Shown here: positions 61,904 through 64,000 of the stretch, one piece after another | Layout of the letters: each line of letters begins with the position of its first letter | Numbering within the stretch: the stretch's first letter is position 1 | Assembly (NCBI GenBank): GCA_021209875.1 | Contig: JAGYVD010000004.1 | Location: 3,626,001 to 3,690,000 of the forward strand | DNA length: 64,000 nucleotides | Direction: 5' to 3' | Source of the DNA: Rosellinia necatrix | Lineage: Eukaryota > Ascomycota > Sordariomycetes > Xylariales > Xylariaceae | The notes under the pieces: model-generated | Told to the model about the DNA's origin: nothing | What the model saw: only the letters and a program-made list of their open reading frames with translations | Databases searched by the model: none | Program-made: the position numbers and the translations under genes

Positions 61904-62316
61904 CAGGATAGGTTGGCCGAGGGGCTGAGATGAGGCCAGGCCAGGCGGCCAGTATCCAGGTCCGGGGGAGGGCTTCGCGATGACCCAATGAGGGGGCGTA
62001 CGGAATGAGGAGTATATAGACGAGGAGGTAATCCGGGGCGCGTACGTGTAGTGTAAGAAGATCTGGGGGTTTGACGGGGCCAGTCCGCAGGGTCAGTTCC
62101 GCAAGATGCTTGTTGTATCGCGAGATGGTAGGAGGGTTGATCGCTTGCAGGGGACGAGATAGGGTTGAACAACCCGAGCTAGGGATGCCGGCAAACCGGG
62201 ATGCTGGGGGTTAGAATTATCGAGACCAAGTGGCGATGGGGGCAGGGAGGCGACAAGCACCTGGTGGGAGAGTGGCGAGGAGGACAGATTGGTGGTAGAT
62301 GGAAGCTCCCCATGGG

Positions 62317-62415
62317 GCGTGTAAGTGTGCGTGTAAGTGTGCGTGTAAGTGTGCGTGTAAGTATGCGTGTAAGTGTGTAAGCGTTGTGTATAAGTGTGTG
62401 TATAAGCGTGTAAGC
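62317..62415 (+). repeat. 12-bp minisatellite (GCGTGTAAGTGT)
   Basis: At least four good units, then decayed TATAAGCGTGTAAGCG variants. Each unit contains GTAAGT, a perfect splice donor on the plus strand. Confidence 0.85.
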
Positions 62416-63744
62416 GGGTTTGGATGGTTTGAATGCGTTGCAGCTTGTTGGTGTGATGTACCTCGACGGCCTTATCGCCGCCTGATCATTGGGACGGGAA
62501 CCTGCCTCGCCAGACACGGTGCTGGGTATCTGATTTGGTGGTCTGATAAGTGAGCGGGCGAGGAGGAGGGAGCATGGCATGTTTGATAACGGGACATCGG
62601 GGGGGTCGATACCAAAACCAAATCAAATCTCTCAAAAGGGTCTTATTACTGTTGTGGTCGTGTGAATCGCTCGAAGATCCTTATACCTGGGAGACAAGAG
62701 AGTTCGGATATGTACGTACCTATTCCTACTTAGCTAGTAGGTATCATGTACAGTACCCTACCAGGTACGAAGTACCAAACACCCGTCCATCCAATGTACA
62801 AGTAGGTAGCTTCGTTAGGGAGTGGGTAAGTATAGGTGAAAAAAAAAAAAAAGAGAAGCTAAGGTAGGTAGGCAAGTAAGTACGTAGTCAAGTAGTCAAG
62901 CAGGTAAGTATATAGCTACATGTCAACAAACCTAGGTAGGTAACTGTTATCTTGGAACCCTAGCTAGCTGACCTTGAGGAGCTACCTAGGTAGGGGTTTA
63001 GGTTCGGTAGAGATATACACACACAGGTGGCCCATAAGTAAGTAGGTAGGTACGTACTTGGTAGCTACGGTACTATCTATCACCTGACACTGCATGCGGC
63101 GTTGAAGGGGGGACCTGGATGGGACATGGGACGAGAGCGGCTCCGATGTCGTAAGTAGTGGAGCGCAGGGCGAGTAAGGACGCATCTTTTGACGTCGGAT
63201 GTTTCGAAGTTTGCCCTGTGATTCTACTCTAGCGCTGCTCTACCCAACTGCGGCGGGGGCTGCATAGGCTGTATATGCCTACTCGGGAGGTAGGTAGCCT
63301 CTATATATAAGTACCTACCTACCCTAAGTACCTAGGTAGGTAGGTAGGCCATGTAGGTAAGTAGGTAGGTAGGTGGGCATGTATTTTGATAGGGAGGAGC
63401 AGGTACCGTTATTGATCGATCATATGCCGTATCCTGCTACATGACTGTTGTTCGGTTTGCTGGACTTGGAATCAAATACATTAGGTCCTAGCTACCTTGC
63501 CTTGGATATAGAAGGTACCTCCCAACACCTCTGTAGAGTACCTATGTCGTAGGTAGTACCTACTGGTAGTAGGTGCTGATAGCCGATAACTATATCTACA
63601 CACCTTTGGGTCTAGTCTCCCGTCAAGATATTCCTTATCAGAACTAAGCCTGCGCCCTGTCGTATGGATCTGTATCACCTGTATCACTTGGGCTGTTACC
63701 TAATTGTGACTGTATTTTTGCACTGGCATGATGGAGACAATGCG

Positions 63745-63806
63745 AAAAAAAAAAAAAAAAAAAAGGGAAAAAGGAAAAAGGAAAAAGGAAAAAGGGAAAA
63801 AAGAAA
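63745..63806 (+). repeat. Poly(A) followed by (GGAAAAA)n
   Basis: About 20 A followed by five or six GGAAAAA-type units, purine-only. Confidence 0.9.
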
Positions 63807-64000
63807 GAGACAGTCAACCTAAAGGAGTTAAGGTACGTCGTACTGAGAATTGCGCTAATATAACCTGGGGATTGTGAATGTAAGAGAAACTATCGCAGGG
63901 CCAGTTTTTGTACCTCCCCGGAATATACCTACCTACACGGCCCAGTGACTAGGTATGTACGCACTTTTTGAACCATTGCGGCCCGTTTGAACCTTGACGG

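Larger units (their letters stand above)
60893..64000. other. Repeat-rich upstream region of NMR1
   Basis: 3.1 kb without a supported gene. It contains a (GGTA)14 array, a 12-bp minisatellite, many TACCTACCTAGGTAGGTA palindromic motifs (62,860-63,060, 63,290-63,380), a TATATA at about 62,011 on the NMR1 strand, and an A-rich array at its end. ORFs such as 61575-61988 - are translations of the repeats. Probably NMR1 promoter and leader. Confidence 0.5.

Noticed and set aside
61575..61988. ORF with repeating YLPT
   Set aside because: Translation of the (GGTA)n microsatellite.

Overview
The window looks like nuclear DNA of a filamentous ascomycete (Pezizomycotina, most likely Sordariomycetes). 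The reasons are short GT-AG introns with CTAAC/CTGAC branch sites inside conserved fungal genes, GC-rich exons, and a sharp split into two compartments: an extremely AT-rich, gene-free block (about 1-20,750) and a gene-bearing part of normal composition (about 20,880-64,000). The genus cannot be assigned from sequence alone.

The AT-rich block has the look of DNA degraded by repeat-induced point mutation (RIP). It has no credible ORF, and it carries two families of short dispersed repeats in variously decayed copies. One is a ~240-bp element with four copies. The other is a ~185-bp MITE-like element with two internal hairpins and three copies. The block also holds one less-degraded GC island (about 1,917-2,085) and a perfect AAAT tetranucleotide array of about 466 bp. 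It could be a RIPed transposon block or part of a (peri)centromere.

The gene part, left to right: a secreted GLEYA-type protein at the compartment border (-); a Ser/Pro-rich conserved fungal protein with two exons (-); a Pmp3/Sna-type stress proteolipid with three exons (-); an Nrp1-type RNA-binding protein with RRM, two RanBP2 zinc fingers and a degenerate exonuclease domain (+); an F-box-like protein interrupted by an in-frame TAG (-); XRN1 (-); an Avt3/Avt4-type vacuolar amino acid transporter (+); RPB11 (+) converging on LSM5 (-); a Werner-type 3'-5' exonuclease interrupted by a +1 frameshift in a C run (+); YTM1 (-), divergent from the DNA polymerase delta small subunit (+); a fungal F-box/2EXR-like protein (-); and the nitrogen metabolite repression regulator NMR1/NmrA (-) with a repeat-rich upstream region of 3.1 kb.

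Most are single-copy housekeeping genes of RNA metabolism (XRN1, LSM5, NRP1, RPB11), ribosome assembly (YTM1) and replication (POL31). XRN1 and Lsm1-7 act in the same 5'-3' mRNA decay pathway, but nothing in the sequence shows that the genes are co-regulated. All exon structures were worked out by hand from splice signals and reading-frame continuity. Most gave an exact multiple of three and a protein that continues known family motifs across the junctions.
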